This document shows, one piece after another, positions 1 through 8,635 of a stretch of 64,000 bases of DNA; positions within the stretch are counted from its first letter, which is position 1; every line of letters starts with the position of its first letter. The position numbers and the translations under genes are program-made. Source of the stretch: Rhizobium sp. Leaf306. GTDB lineage: Bacteria; Pseudomonadota; Alphaproteobacteria; Rhizobiales; Rhizobiaceae. The notes beneath the pieces were generated by a model. It saw only the letters and a list, made by a program, of their open reading frames with translations, was not told the origin of the DNA and ran no database searches. The stretch is taken from assembly GCF_001423425.1 (NCBI RefSeq), contig NZ_LMNX01000001.1:1012970-1076969 (forward strand), in the 5' to 3' direction.

Positions 1-2
1 CC

Positions 3-836
3 CAGGAGCGTTCCAACCTCCTCGTGACTGTAGCGCTTCAGACCGAGTGCGACCAGCTTGCCGGCAGCCCGTTCGACGAGCAGCGCAATGGTTCATTTGC
101 TCCGGTCGATATCGCAAACATCGACGTGAAGGCCGTTGATGCGTGCCGCACCGCTTACGAGGCGACCGGCAACCCGCGTTTCGCCTATCAGCTGGGCCGC
201 GCGCTCAACAATTCCGAACAGGCCGATCAGGCGATGACGGCTTATAATGTAGCTGCCGAAGCAAACTACCCTGCAGCCAAGGTTAACTTCGGCATGCTGA
301 TGGGCCGACTCGGTGACGAGCAGCAGGAATTCCGTCTCTATACCGAAGCCGCAAACGGCGGTAACCGGCTCGCAGCCTACAATCTTGGCGTCGCCTATCG
401 CGATGGCCTGGGAACTCAGGTCGACGTCACCAAGGCGCTCACCTGGTTTGAAAAGGCAGCTGCTGAAGGCGACGATACCGCTGCGTTCAATATCGGCGCG
501 ATTTATGACGAAGGCACGATGTTGCCGGCCGACGATCAGACGGCGATTGCCTGGTACGATCTGGCTGCACAGCGCGGCAATACCGATGCGATGATCAACC
601 TCGGCCTGATGTACGAAAGCGGCGAGGGCATTACGGCCGATGCGCAGAAGGCGGTCGACCTCTATCGCAAGGCTGCCGAGAAGGGCGACCTGTTCGGCGC
701 ACAGAAGGTCATGGAATTCCAGGAACTCGGCATGATCCCAGCTCAGCCGAAGCAGGACATGAACGAGGGTATGAACACGCTGGTTCTGAAGCAGGGTGAC
801 ATTGAAACTCCTGCCAAGAACGGCAGAGATATCTAA
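3..836 (+). CDS. Sel1-repeat (TPR-like) protein, 5' end missing
   Basis: The reading frame is open from the first bases of the window, so the true start lies upstream and the GTG at position 24 is probably internal. The visible 277 residues contain about four Sel1-type repeats of 36 residues, recognisable by AAYNLGVAYRDG, AAFNIGAIYDEG and AMINLGLMYESG followed by A..WY or LYRKAAEKGD. Such alpha-solenoid repeats are protein-interaction scaffolds. In rhizobia they are common in exported or periplasmic proteins, including regulators of exopolysaccharide and envelope stress. The missing N-terminus prevents saying whether this one is exported. It ends with a short Met/Gln-rich tail. The next gene lies on the other strand 40 bp away. 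The repeat family is certain; the specific role is unknown. Confidence 0.85.
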   Translation, partial: QERSNLLVTVALQTECDQLAGSPFDEQRNGSFAPVDIANIDVKAVDACRTAYEATGNPRFAYQLGRALNNSEQADQAMTAYNVAAEANYPAAKVNFGMLMGRLGDEQQEFRLYTEAANGGNRLAAYNLGVAYRDGLGTQVDVTKALTWFEKAAAEGDDTAAFNIGAIYDEGTMLPADDQTAIAWYDLAAQRGNTDAMINLGLMYESGEGITADAQKAVDLYRKAAEKGDLFGAQKVMEFQELGMIPAQPKQDMNEGMNTLVLKQGDIETPAKNGRDI

Positions 837-875
837 GACCGTCGAGACGACGCAAGGCTCGCCAACGGCCTCCGC

Positions 876-1913
876 TTAGATCTCTCCGGCTGACGGACCC
901 CAGACATCCGTCATCGCGAAACCATCGGCCAGTGGGTCGAACGGATCAAGCGCGATCTGGTGCAGACCAAATGTGAACCCGCGTCCCGCTATCGTCGGAA
1001 TGATCGCAGGTTTGCCGGCTACCGTCGTTTCGGCAGCCAATCCCACTTCGAACTGAGTGCCGATGATGGAGCGCGAGATGAAGCTGTCTCCGACCTTTGC
1101 CCTGCCGCGCGCGTGAAGCGTTGCGAGATTGGCCGAGTTGCCGGTGCCGCAGGGCGACCTGTCTGCCCGGCCCGGCCACATCGTCGTGCAGGTTCTGACC
1201 GTGCCATCCGCTTCCGTATCGCGAAACATCACATAAGCAACGCCGTAAATTTCGGGAATTTCAGGGTGTACGACCTCGACCTGCCGGTTGACCAGATCCT
1301 TCAGGATCATGCCGGCCTTGACCAGTTCCGCGGCATTGCCCTTCTCGATCTTCAGGCCGATCTGGTCGACATCAACCAATGCATAGAAGATGCCGCCGTA
1401 TGACAGGTCGAGCGTGACATCTCCCCATTGCGGTGTGCTGATCGTCACATCAAGCTGATGGACGAAGGACGGCACCATGGTGAGCTTCACCTTCTCGCAT
1501 CGTCCGTCGCGGCAGGTAGCAACGGCCCTGACGAGGCCCGCAGCCGTTTCCAGCGTCACGATCGTCTCGGGCTCCTTCATCTCGACGATACCGGCTTCCA
1601 GAAGCGCGGTGGTGGCGCAGATGGAGTTGGACCCGGAACTGGCATGCGCCTGATCCGGCTGGAGAATCACAAAGGCTGCATCCGCATCCGGATGCTTCGC
1701 CGGCAGCAGCAGGTTGACGGAACCGATCGGGGCGCCACGCGGTTCCAGGCAGAGGAAGCGGCGCAGTTCGTGACCCTTGGGATCGGAATTCAACCAGGCA
1801 AGCTGGGCTGCGACCGTATCGCCCGGGATTTTGGGGACGCCACCGATTGCGACCCGTCCGATCTCACCTTCGGCATGGACATCCAGCAACTGGATCGTAC
1901 GTTTCCATCTCAT
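876..1913 (-). CDS. Proline racemase family protein (hydroxyproline epimerase or trans-3-hydroxyproline dehydratase)
   Basis: This is a 345-residue member of the proline racemase superfamily, of full family length. The second active-site motif, DRSPCGTGNSA, places the catalytic Cys at about residue 255. The first motif reads ASSGSNSI, so Ser93 occupies the position of the other catalytic Cys. Family knowledge: Cys/Cys members are proline racemases or 4-hydroxyproline epimerases, Thr/Cys members are trans-3-hydroxy-L-proline dehydratases, and Ser/Cys members have been assigned to either hydroxyproline epimerase or dehydratase chemistry. The enzyme would therefore act in catabolism of hydroxyprolines, cytoplasmically. 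No hydroxyproline transporter or dehydrogenase lies beside it. A membrane glycosyltransferase gene is upstream on the same strand, 66 bp away. Family is secure; exact substrate is not. Confidence 0.85.
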   Translation of the reverse strand: MRWKRTIQLLDVHAEGEIGRVAIGGVPKIPGDTVAAQLAWLNSDPKGHELRRFLCLEPRGAPIGSVNLLLPAKHPDADAAFVILQPDQAHASSGSNSICATTALLEAGIVEMKEPETIVTLETAAGLVRAVATCRDGRCEKVKLTMVPSFVHQLDVTISTPQWGDVTLDLSYGGIFYALVDVDQIGLKIEKGNAAELVKAGMILKDLVNRQVEVVHPEIPEIYGVAYVMFRDTEADGTVRTCTTMWPGRADRSPCGTGNSANLATLHARGRAKVGDSFISRSIIGTQFEVGLAAETTVAGKPAIIPTIAGRGFTFGLHQIALDPFDPLADGFAMTDVWGPSAGEI

Positions 1914-1979
1914 GTTTCGCCCCTGACGCGCTTGAACCTGTTGCCGGATCTCACCGGCATGATCTCTTTGAAACCGGCC

Positions 1980-3509
1980 TCAGCGAAGCCAGAGGTACCG
2001 GAAGCCCATGTTTCGGTCCGGCGCGCGATGATACGGAACGAGCCTTGTCCGGAAATCGGTGGCGGAAAGACCGGTCGCGCTTTCCAGCATTGCCGCATCG
2101 AGTTTCGGCTCAACAACGGCACCGTCTCCATCCGCCTCGATCACCAGGACCGGCGGCGCGAGATCCCGCATCGCGCGCTTGACTGATGCGCTGTCGATGT
2201 CGAACACCGGTACATCGGGAAACTGCATGCGGATATTGCCGGAAAGATGCATCCCGAGCGCCAGAATGGTTGCCGGGCGATCCTCGGTGCGGATCTGCTT
2301 TGCCAGGTCAGCAAACGGCATATTGATACGGCCCGGAGGTCCAAGCAGGCCTGCCGTCAGAACCTTTGCCGGCCCCGGTACCAGCACGACCACCATGATC
2401 ACCAGAAACACGGGGACCAGCCGTTTGAAACCCAAACCAAGGTCGGCCCCGGCGCGATCGAATTTCAGCAGCAGATACAACGGCAACACCAGCAGATAAG
2501 GGTCGAGCCAGCGCTCGGTGATCCGTGTCGTTCCAGCCACGAGGACGACCGCAACCACGCCGACCAGCGAGAACAGCATGATGCGGCCAAACAGCGTGGT
2601 CCAGCGATCCCCTGCCCTGACCGCCCGTTTGACCGACGACTTGAATGCAAGTGCCAGCACGACGACAGCCAGTGCGCCGAAGGCGAGGCAGGCGACGAGG
2701 AGCGATCCGAGCGCCTTGGTGACGCGGAAAATACCCTGCGGCGCATCCGACTCAACCATTTTGCCGAGCGTGCCACGCGTTGCGAGATCGAGATTGCCGA
2801 GAAGCCAGACCGCGTGCGGCAGGACGATGGCAATGCAGATGACGGCGGCGAGCAGCATGCGCGGATCAAGAAGACGCGCGCGCCAGTCCCGATCGAGCGC
2901 AACCGCCACGATGGTCGCGGCCGGAAGGATGACGAAATTGTACTTCGAGATCGTACCGATCCCGATCGCAATGCCGATGATCGCATATCCCTGCCAGTCA
3001 GGACGCACCAGCGTGCGGCAAAGACCGTAGAAAAACAGGGAGGTCGCCATCAGAAGCGCGATCGTGTGCGTGAGGTCCTGCTGCGGCATGAAGGAAACCT
3101 GCGGCAGCAGAGTCAGGCTGAGCATGGCGAGGCCGGCAAAGCTGCGGCTGACCTGCAGTTCCCGCGCGGCAAGGCCCATGAACAGATAGACCAGGAACAG
3201 CATTCCAAACCGGGGCAGCGCCAGCGACAGCAGCGAGATGTCGAGCGCGCCAACGAACAGGTTCTGTACCCAGTTGTAGAAAGGCGGCTGCGGTCCGTAG
3301 CCGAGCAGCCAGAACTGCGAGTTGAGCGACTGCTCAGCCTCGTCGAGCGTCAACGAATTGGGAAGCGACACGCGAATGGCGATGCTGAGTATGAAGTAGA
3401 TGCCGAACAACACCGCGACCGGCTTCACACCGCCGGAAAGAAAGCCGGAGATGCCCCCACTAGCGCCGGAGCCACCGTCTCTCGATGACAGCATGTTTGC
3501 GTTCTGCAT
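1980..3509 (-). CDS. GT39/ArnT-like integral membrane glycosyltransferase
   Basis: The 509-residue product is strongly hydrophobic with about ten or more membrane segments, the first at roughly residues 29-47. Right after it comes an acidic motif, LTLDEAEQ, with Asp56-Glu57. This placement of an Asp-Glu pair in the first outer loop is typical of the GT39/PMT/ArnT clan, in which it binds the polyprenyl-phosphate-sugar donor. The following QPPFYNW segment is also common in bacterial members. These enzymes transfer sugars to lipids or proteins on the periplasmic face. No dedicated lipid A or polysaccharide genes are adjacent, so the acceptor cannot be inferred. Start chosen at the ATG of MQNANMLSS, which leaves a short cytoplasmic head before the first membrane segment. 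Confidence 0.75.
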   Translation of the reverse strand: MQNANMLSSRDGGSGASGGISGFLSGGVKPVAVLFGIYFILSIAIRVSLPNSLTLDEAEQSLNSQFWLLGYGPQPPFYNWVQNLFVGALDISLLSLALPRFGMLFLVYLFMGLAARELQVSRSFAGLAMLSLTLLPQVSFMPQQDLTHTIALLMATSLFFYGLCRTLVRPDWQGYAIIGIAIGIGTISKYNFVILPAATIVAVALDRDWRARLLDPRMLLAAVICIAIVLPHAVWLLGNLDLATRGTLGKMVESDAPQGIFRVTKALGSLLVACLAFGALAVVVLALAFKSSVKRAVRAGDRWTTLFGRIMLFSLVGVVAVVLVAGTTRITERWLDPYLLVLPLYLLLKFDRAGADLGLGFKRLVPVFLVIMVVVLVPGPAKVLTAGLLGPPGRINMPFADLAKQIRTEDRPATILALGMHLSGNIRMQFPDVPVFDIDSASVKRAMRDLAPPVLVIEADGDGAVVEPKLDAAMLESATGLSATDFRTRLVPYHRAPDRNMGFRYLWLR

Positions 3510-3622
3510 GGTTCTCGCTCCGAATTGACGGAACAGCAGGTCGCATATCCCCTATCGACAAATCAACAAAAATGATTGCCGGCGGACCGAGAGTTGAGAG
3601 AACATTTTTGGGAAGAAGAGAA

Positions 3623-3699
3623 TGGCGCACCCGAAGAGATTCGAACTCCTGACCCCCAGATTCGTAGTCTGGTGCTCTATCCAGCTGAGCTACGGGTGC
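3623..3699 (-). tRNA. tRNA-Arg (anticodon ACG)
   Basis: Read on the minus strand this is a 77-nt tRNA beginning GCACCCGTAGCTCAGC, with a 7-bp acceptor stem (GCACCCG/CGGGTGC), a G discriminator and an encoded CCA. The anticodon stem CCAGA/TCTGG closes a loop CTACGAA, giving anticodon ACG. The T loop is GGAGTTCGAATCTC. The A34 would be converted to inosine to read CGU/CGC/CGA. It lies alone between two minus-strand protein genes. Confidence 0.97.
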
Positions 3700-3733
3700 G
3701 TCTGCAAGCAGTGTGTTTTGCTTGCGTGGCGAT

Positions 3734-3762
3734 CCTCTAAATGCTGCGGCAAAGGATTGCAA
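3734..3762 (-). promoter_or_regulatory. Probable promoter of tRNA-Arg
   Basis: On the minus strand there is TTGCAA (3757-3762), a 17-bp spacer, then TAGAGG (3734-3739). Transcription would start about 25-30 nt upstream of the tRNA 5' end at 3699. The match to the housekeeping sigma consensus is moderate, but spacing and position fit a stable-RNA promoter. Confidence 0.5.
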
Positions 3763-3835
3763 GCGATTTTCGGTCAGCGACTGTCATTTTCATGTCAAAT
3801 AGTTCGCAAGCCCCTGAATTTGCGTGATTTTGCGA

Positions 3836-5356
3836 TCAGGCGCGGGCGCGGTAGTCGTCCAGCGATACGGGACGGTCGGGAATTTCGATGCGGAACTGAG
3901 TACCCTCGGTCGGCTTTTCCACCAGCGCAATCGTGCCGCCATGGGCAAGGACAAGCTCGCGTGCGATCACCAAGCCAAGACCGGTGCCGCCGGACCGGGC
4001 CGAACCGCGGAAGGCCGAGAACAGGTTCTCGCGGGCCTTGCGGGGCATGCCGGGTCCGGTGTCGTCAACCATGATGCTGACGACGCTGCCGACCCTGTGG
4101 GCTGACACCGTGATGCGGCGCGCAATCGACTTGTCGTCCGGCTCGAACGTCACCAGCGCCTGCAGCGCGTTGCGGCAGAGGTTGTGGATCACCCGGAAGA
4201 TCTGTTCGCTGTCGCAATCGACCTCGAGATCGACGGCGATCTGATCGTGAAATTCGATGCCGGCATCAGGATCGATGGCCAGGATGTCGCGGACTTCCTG
4301 GAAAAGTTCGGCGAGAAGAATCCTGCGTCGCTTCGGCGCGGCTTCCGAGGCCTGCCCGTAAGCCAGCACTTCGGTCGTGTAGCCGACGGCGCGGTCGATC
4401 GTGCGCAACAGTTTTGGTGCGAAGCTGCGCACCATCGGATCTTCGACATCGGTCAGGCGGTCCGACATCAGCTGCGCTGACGCAAGGATGTTGCGCATGT
4501 CGTGGTTGATCTTGGAGACGGCGAGACCGAGATCGGCCAGGTTGCGCTGTTGTTTCAGCGTCCGCTGCAGCTCCGTCTGCATGGCCGACAAATGCCGGCC
4601 GGCAACGGCGAGCTCGCCACGAGACCGGTCGGCAGTAAACACACGCGCAGGATCTTCCGGCTGCTCAGAAAATTTCTGCATGCTTTTCGTCAGGCGCCGG
4701 ATCGGCAGGATCATCATGCGGTTGATGGCGAGGAAGATAAGAACTGCCGTGATGATCGAAATCAGCAGCGACAGGAGAAACATCATCTTCGCGTATTTGA
4801 GCATATCCTTGCGCAGAGCATCATCGGTCATTACCAGTTCGATGATCATGTCGCTTTCGCCGATCGGGCCGTAGATGCGCATGACGCGTCCGCCGCCCAA
4901 AAACAGCGTGTCCAGCGCGTCGCGCATCGTCACCAGAAGCGGCGTATCGGTCAGATCATACTGCTCGTCGATCTGCGGCGGCACATCGACTGCTGCCAGC
5001 AGGCGCGAGGTCCCGTCCTTGCGCAGCGCAATCACCTTTGTTCCTGTGGCAAGAAGCGTGTCGTCCTGCACGGCGCGGGGCAGTTCCGCCGGTTGAAGTC
5101 CGTCGATGACAATCCCGGCCGCAGCGGCAGTATCCAGCCGGTCACGCAGCCAGTTCATCCGCATGCCGGCAACCGACGGCATGAAGATCAGGATTTCTGC
5201 CAGCATCACGAAGACGATCGTCAGCCAGAGAAGACGACCGGAGAGCCCACGGAAAAGCTGCGGCATCTGCTCGGCAGACGCCCTGGAGGCTGTTCCGGTC
5301 TGCGCCGATTGCTCCTGCTTTGGAGTTTCGGCCGCATCATCCATGTGGCTCGTCAT
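3836..5356 (-). CDS. Membrane sensor histidine kinase with HAMP domain
   Basis: A 506-residue kinase when started at the ATG of MTSHMDDAAE, which is preceded by GGCGAG; the frame also allows an ATG 39 bp further upstream. Two membrane helices (about residues 42-62 and 192-212) bracket a small periplasmic sensor domain. A HAMP linker follows, then a dimerisation helix with phospho-acceptor motif INHDMRN (His about 285) and an ATPase domain with N box (HNLCRNALQAL), DDTGPGM and GTGLGLVIA. The H box is HDMRN rather than the usual HELRT. No response regulator gene is adjacent, so the partner is unknown. An N-terminal stretch rich in Gln/Thr precedes the first membrane helix. Kinase identity is secure; the signal is unknown. 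Confidence 0.88.
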   Translation of the reverse strand: MTSHMDDAAETPKQEQSAQTGTASRASAEQMPQLFRGLSGRLLWLTIVFVMLAEILIFMPSVAGMRMNWLRDRLDTAAAAGIVIDGLQPAELPRAVQDDTLLATGTKVIALRKDGTSRLLAAVDVPPQIDEQYDLTDTPLLVTMRDALDTLFLGGGRVMRIYGPIGESDMIIELVMTDDALRKDMLKYAKMMFLLSLLISIITAVLIFLAINRMMILPIRRLTKSMQKFSEQPEDPARVFTADRSRGELAVAGRHLSAMQTELQRTLKQQRNLADLGLAVSKINHDMRNILASAQLMSDRLTDVEDPMVRSFAPKLLRTIDRAVGYTTEVLAYGQASEAAPKRRRILLAELFQEVRDILAIDPDAGIEFHDQIAVDLEVDCDSEQIFRVIHNLCRNALQALVTFEPDDKSIARRITVSAHRVGSVVSIMVDDTGPGMPRKARENLFSAFRGSARSGGTGLGLVIARELVLAHGGTIALVEKPTEGTQFRIEIPDRPVSLDDYRARA

Positions 5357-5562
5357 CGTTATCTCGCCTGTCCAGCCGTTCGGTGGTGGCTGCAATCATC
5401 TGCATATTCTAGCTTTCTGGCGCATTTTTTCCACCCCCCAACCGGAAGTCGGCCTTGGAGCGTTTCCTGGGCTAGATTGAAGCACGACAGAACCGACAAA
5501 AACAAAGGGCCCGGATGGACGATACCACCTGGGCCCCTGTTCGCTTGCACGGGTGGTTCGGC

Positions 5563-7599
5563 TCAGAATTCTTCCCAGTCCGCGCTTGCCGACGGCGCCG
5601 CTGCCGCAGCGGCGGATCCGCCGCCAAAGGCGCGGGCGATCGATTTGGTCATGGTCTTGACCGGGGACACGCGGGCCGCCGGTGTTCTTGCAGTGGCAGA
5701 ACCGGAAGCGACCGCGACGGGCGCACGATGACCCGACGATTCGCCGTCGATCCGGAACTTGGATACGAGTGCGAAAAGATTGTCCGCTTCACCGGAAAGC
5801 CTCGAGGTCGCGGCGGATGTTTCTTCCACCATCGCGGCATTTTGCTGCGTCACCTGATCCATCTGGTTGATGGCGCTGTTGATCTCCGCCAAGCCGGTCG
5901 CCTGCTCGCGCGATGCAACGGCGATCGAGTTGATGTGATCGTTGATGCTGATGACGCGGGATTCAATGTCGGACAGGGCATGGCCGGTGTTCTGGACGAG
6001 CCGCACGCCGGCCGCCACTTCGTCACCGGACTTGCCGATCAGCGCCTTGATATCCTTGGCCGCACTGGCCGACCGCTGCGCCAGTTCGCGCACTTCCTGT
6101 GCGACGACGGCAAATCCCTTGCCGGCTTCGCCCGCACGAGCTGCCTCGACACCGGCGTTGAGCGCCAAGAGGTTGGTCTGGAAGGCAATCTCGTCGATGA
6201 CGTTGGTAATCTGGGCAATCTCGCGCGATGCCTGCTCGATACGGCCCATGGCGTCGACCGCGCTGCGCACCACCTCACCGGACTGCACGGCACTGGTCTT
6301 GGCTTCGCTCACCATCACGGTCGCCTCGGTGGCCCGCTCGGTCGAGGTCTTCACCACGGCCGTGATCTCGTCGAGTGCCGCCGAGGTTTCTTCCAGAGCC
6401 GCTGCCTGCTGCTCGGTGCGCTTGGAGAGATCGTTGACGGCGGAGCTGAGTTCGGATGCCCCGTCGTTCATCGCGCCGGTTCCGGCACGGATGTTGCGCA
6501 TCGTGCCACGCAGCGTGTCCATCGTCGCATTGACGTTCTGCTGCAGTTCGGCAAAGGCGCCCTTGAAATGGCCAGCCATGCTGTCGTCGAACTTGCCTTC
6601 CGCCAAGCTGCCGATGACACGGCGCGTTTCCGCCACGCCTGCATCGACACTTGAGACAAGCTGATCGACATTGCGTGCGAACCGGTCGAGGTTTTCATCG
6701 CCCCACTGCTTGTCGATGCGCCGCGAAAAATCACCTTCGACCGCTGCGCCGACGACGTTGGCCATGCGCGCCTGAAGATCATCGTTCTTCGATCGCATCT
6801 CTGCTTCGGCACCGCTCATCCGCGCCACCTCGAGGCCGTTCTTCTTGAACACGCCGACGGCCTCGGCCATGTCTCCGATCTCGTCGGCACGGCCCGCAAA
6901 GGGCACAGCTGCAGCGTAGTCGCCGGTGGCCAGTTGCTTCATCGAAGACGTAAGCTCGAGAATCGGCTGGCTTATCTGCTTGCGACCGAGCGAAATGCCG
7001 AATGCAAGACCACCCATCACACCCAGCAGGGTAGCACCGAGCACGCTGTAGAAGATCATGTCGCCAAAGCCGTCGATTTCGGCGCTGAGCTTGTCCATCG
7101 CCGCCTGGTCGATCTTGACGATTGCGTCGATCTGCTCCTGGTAAGCCTTGCGGTTGGCGCGATTGGCGTCGTTATTGCCCTGAACGTTGGCGGCCTGTGG
7201 CCCTTCGGCTTGGCCCAGACGCGCAGTCTCGGAGCGGAAGGCCTTAAATTCCTGGAAGCGCGCGACGAGTTTGTCGAAGATTTCCTTCTCCTCCGCCGGG
7301 ACGGTCGGCCCCCAAGCGGCGATGAGCTTCTCGATTTCGGCAAGCGATTTCATGATACCATCGCCGAACGGCTTGGCGCTTGCTGCGTCCTTGGCTGCAT
7401 AGACGCCCCGCGCATCCATAACAACGGCCGTCACCATGCGGTTAAGATGCTCACCCTGGTACACGCGCTGCGCAACAGCAGCATAGTCTCTGGTCTGCTG
7501 ATTGTATTTCTGGACTGCGAAGAGCGATATGCCACCGATGACACAGGTTACAACGCTCATCACACCAACGAGCATGTTGATCTTGGCTCTTATCTTCAC
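5563..7599 (-). CDS. Methyl-accepting chemotaxis protein with C-terminal WEEF tether
   Basis: This 678-residue receptor has a first membrane helix at residues 9-29, a roughly 150-residue periplasmic helical-bundle sensor, a second helix at 181-204 and a HAMP domain at about 206-258. Two further HAMP-like segments follow (VEGDFSRRIDK and LAEGKFDDSM). The cytoplasmic signalling hairpin carries the hallmark FQTNLLALNAGVEAARAG and GFAVVAQEVRELA. The protein ends ADWEEF; a terminal pentapeptide of the form xWEEF or xWETF is the known docking site for CheR methyltransferase and CheB, so this looks like a major, tether-bearing receptor. An Ala/Pro-rich linker joins the hairpin to the tether. Start codon is GTG at 7599, after GGGGGAATGC. 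No che or flagellar genes lie in the window. Confidence 0.93.
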   Translation of the reverse strand: MKIRAKINMLVGVMSVVTCVIGGISLFAVQKYNQQTRDYAAVAQRVYQGEHLNRMVTAVVMDARGVYAAKDAASAKPFGDGIMKSLAEIEKLIAAWGPTVPAEEKEIFDKLVARFQEFKAFRSETARLGQAEGPQAANVQGNNDANRANRKAYQEQIDAIVKIDQAAMDKLSAEIDGFGDMIFYSVLGATLLGVMGGLAFGISLGRKQISQPILELTSSMKQLATGDYAAAVPFAGRADEIGDMAEAVGVFKKNGLEVARMSGAEAEMRSKNDDLQARMANVVGAAVEGDFSRRIDKQWGDENLDRFARNVDQLVSSVDAGVAETRRVIGSLAEGKFDDSMAGHFKGAFAELQQNVNATMDTLRGTMRNIRAGTGAMNDGASELSSAVNDLSKRTEQQAAALEETSAALDEITAVVKTSTERATEATVMVSEAKTSAVQSGEVVRSAVDAMGRIEQASREIAQITNVIDEIAFQTNLLALNAGVEAARAGEAGKGFAVVAQEVRELAQRSASAAKDIKALIGKSGDEVAAGVRLVQNTGHALSDIESRVISINDHINSIAVASREQATGLAEINSAINQMDQVTQQNAAMVEETSAATSRLSGEADNLFALVSKFRIDGESSGHRAPVAVASGSATARTPAARVSPVKTMTKSIARAFGGGSAAAAAAPSASADWEEF

Positions 7600-8082
7600 A
7601 ATGCATTCCCCCGAAGCGACAAATTAAAAAATGCGGAGGGCCCTAAACCCCTACATCTTGATGGTGCGAGAAATAGCACTGAGAGATTAACATTTGTTGA
7701 TGATCAAAAGCTCAATTAGTGAGCGCCTGCCTAGTCTAGCGCTGCCTCGCAACTGACTGAAGTCTCCCGAATCCACGAAAATACATGGGGTCTACTCCGG
7801 GAAAGCACGGTTTTCATCCGTCAGGCTTACAGGACATGGAAAGCCCGTGTGGACACAAGCGTTAACGCGACATCCAGAATCCAGCCAACTTCGTCAGACA
7901 CTGCCCGGAACCGAGCGCAATCGCGGTGCTGCGATTGACTTTTCGCGCCTCTTCCCCTTATAAGCCGCGCACGTTCACAAGGCTCACAGTCGCACTGCGG
8001 CCGGCGCCCGAACGTTTCCTAAACGCTCTTGCTTTTAACGAAGCAAACTTCAAGAAGGGCCGCACACCGCGGTATTAAAAAA
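7600..8082. other. Intergenic region between divergent mcp and rpmH
   Basis: These 483 bp contain no convincing protein or RNA gene. The left part must hold the promoter of the receptor gene, which I could not define. The right part holds the rpmH promoter (7935-7964) and an rpmH leader of about 110 nt. A weak imperfect inverted repeat occurs around 7808-7860. Nothing else stands out. Confidence 0.6.
7935..7964 (+). promoter_or_regulatory. Promoter of rpmH-rnpA-yidC
   Basis: TTGACT at 7935-7940 and TATAAG at 7959-7964 are separated by 18 bp, a strong housekeeping-sigma match for this GC-rich genome. Start of transcription would be near 7971, giving a leader of roughly 110 nt before the rpmH ATG. 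Confidence 0.75.
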
Positions 8083-8217
8083 ATGAAGCGTACCTACCAG
8101 CCGTCCAAGCTTGTTCGCAAGCGTCGTCACGGCTTCCGCGCCCGTATGGCAACCAAGGGTGGCCAGAAGGTTCTTGCCGCTCGCCGCTCACGTGGCCGCG
8201 CTCGTCTCTCGGCTTAA
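8083..8217 (+). CDS. rpmH: 50S ribosomal protein L34
   Basis: The product is 44 residues and begins [18 protein letters not shown], the near-invariant L34 sequence, ending in RGRARLSA. L34 is a small basic protein buried in 23S rRNA of the large subunit. An in-frame ATG 54 bp upstream exists but would add a non-homologous extension, so the start is placed at 8083. As in most bacteria it is followed by rnpA 25 bp downstream and then yidC, forming the classic rpmH-rnpA-yidC operon. A consensus promoter lies about 120 bp upstream. Confidence 0.98.
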   Translation: MKRTYQPSKLVRKRRHGFRARMATKGGQKVLAARRSRGRARLSA

Positions 8218-8242
8218 CGCCGGGATGCCCGGATAGCGGGCG

Positions 8243-8635
8243 ATGACGACCGAACCTACGAACAAGAAGACTGCCGGGCGGCTGAAAAGCCGGCCGCAGT
8301 TCCTTGCCGTGCGAAAGGGTGAAACCCGACGCGGCCGGACTTTCCTTCTGGAAGTCCTTGATCGACATCAGCCGGACGAAGCGCCGCGGGTCGGATTTAC
8401 TGTTACCAAGAAGCATGGCAACGCGGTTGAACGAAACCGCATGCGCCGCCGCCTGAAAGAGGCGGTTCGGCACTCAGCCGCATTTGCAATGAAGAACGGA
8501 CACGACTATGTCATTGTCGCGCGGAGGGAGGTCCTCAAGACCCCGTTTGCAGACATGACGGCACAGCTCATCGAGCGCATCGAAAGCCTGCCGAAATCGA
8601 AGCGGTCCGAGGAGACCCTTTCCAGGAAAGCATGA
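8243..8635 (+). CDS. rnpA: Ribonuclease P protein component
   Basis: This 130-residue basic protein carries the RnpA signature [13 protein letters not shown] at about residues 66-78, preceded by [13 protein letters not shown]. It binds the catalytic RNase P RNA and assists 5' maturation of tRNA precursors. Its stop codon TGA overlaps the yidC start as ATGA, which indicates translational coupling. The N-terminal 15 residues ([12 protein letters not shown]) are longer than in many homologues. Confidence 0.97.
   Translation: MTTEPTNKKTAGRLKSRPQFLAVRKGETRRGRTFLLEVLDRHQPDEAPRVGFTVTKKHGNAVERNRMRRRLKEAVRHSAAFAMKNGHDYVIVARREVLKTPFADMTAQLIERIESLPKSKRSEETLSRKA

Noticed and set aside
2247-3488. Plus-strand open frame of 413 codons opposite the GT39-like gene
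   Set aside because: Antisense of hydrophobic codons gives a Gln/Arg/Asp-rich pseudo-protein with no domain.
3460-3762. Minus-strand frame containing VAQLDRAPDYESGG...
   Set aside because: This is the well-known spurious protein produced by translating tRNA-Arg; the tRNA is real and the frame is not.
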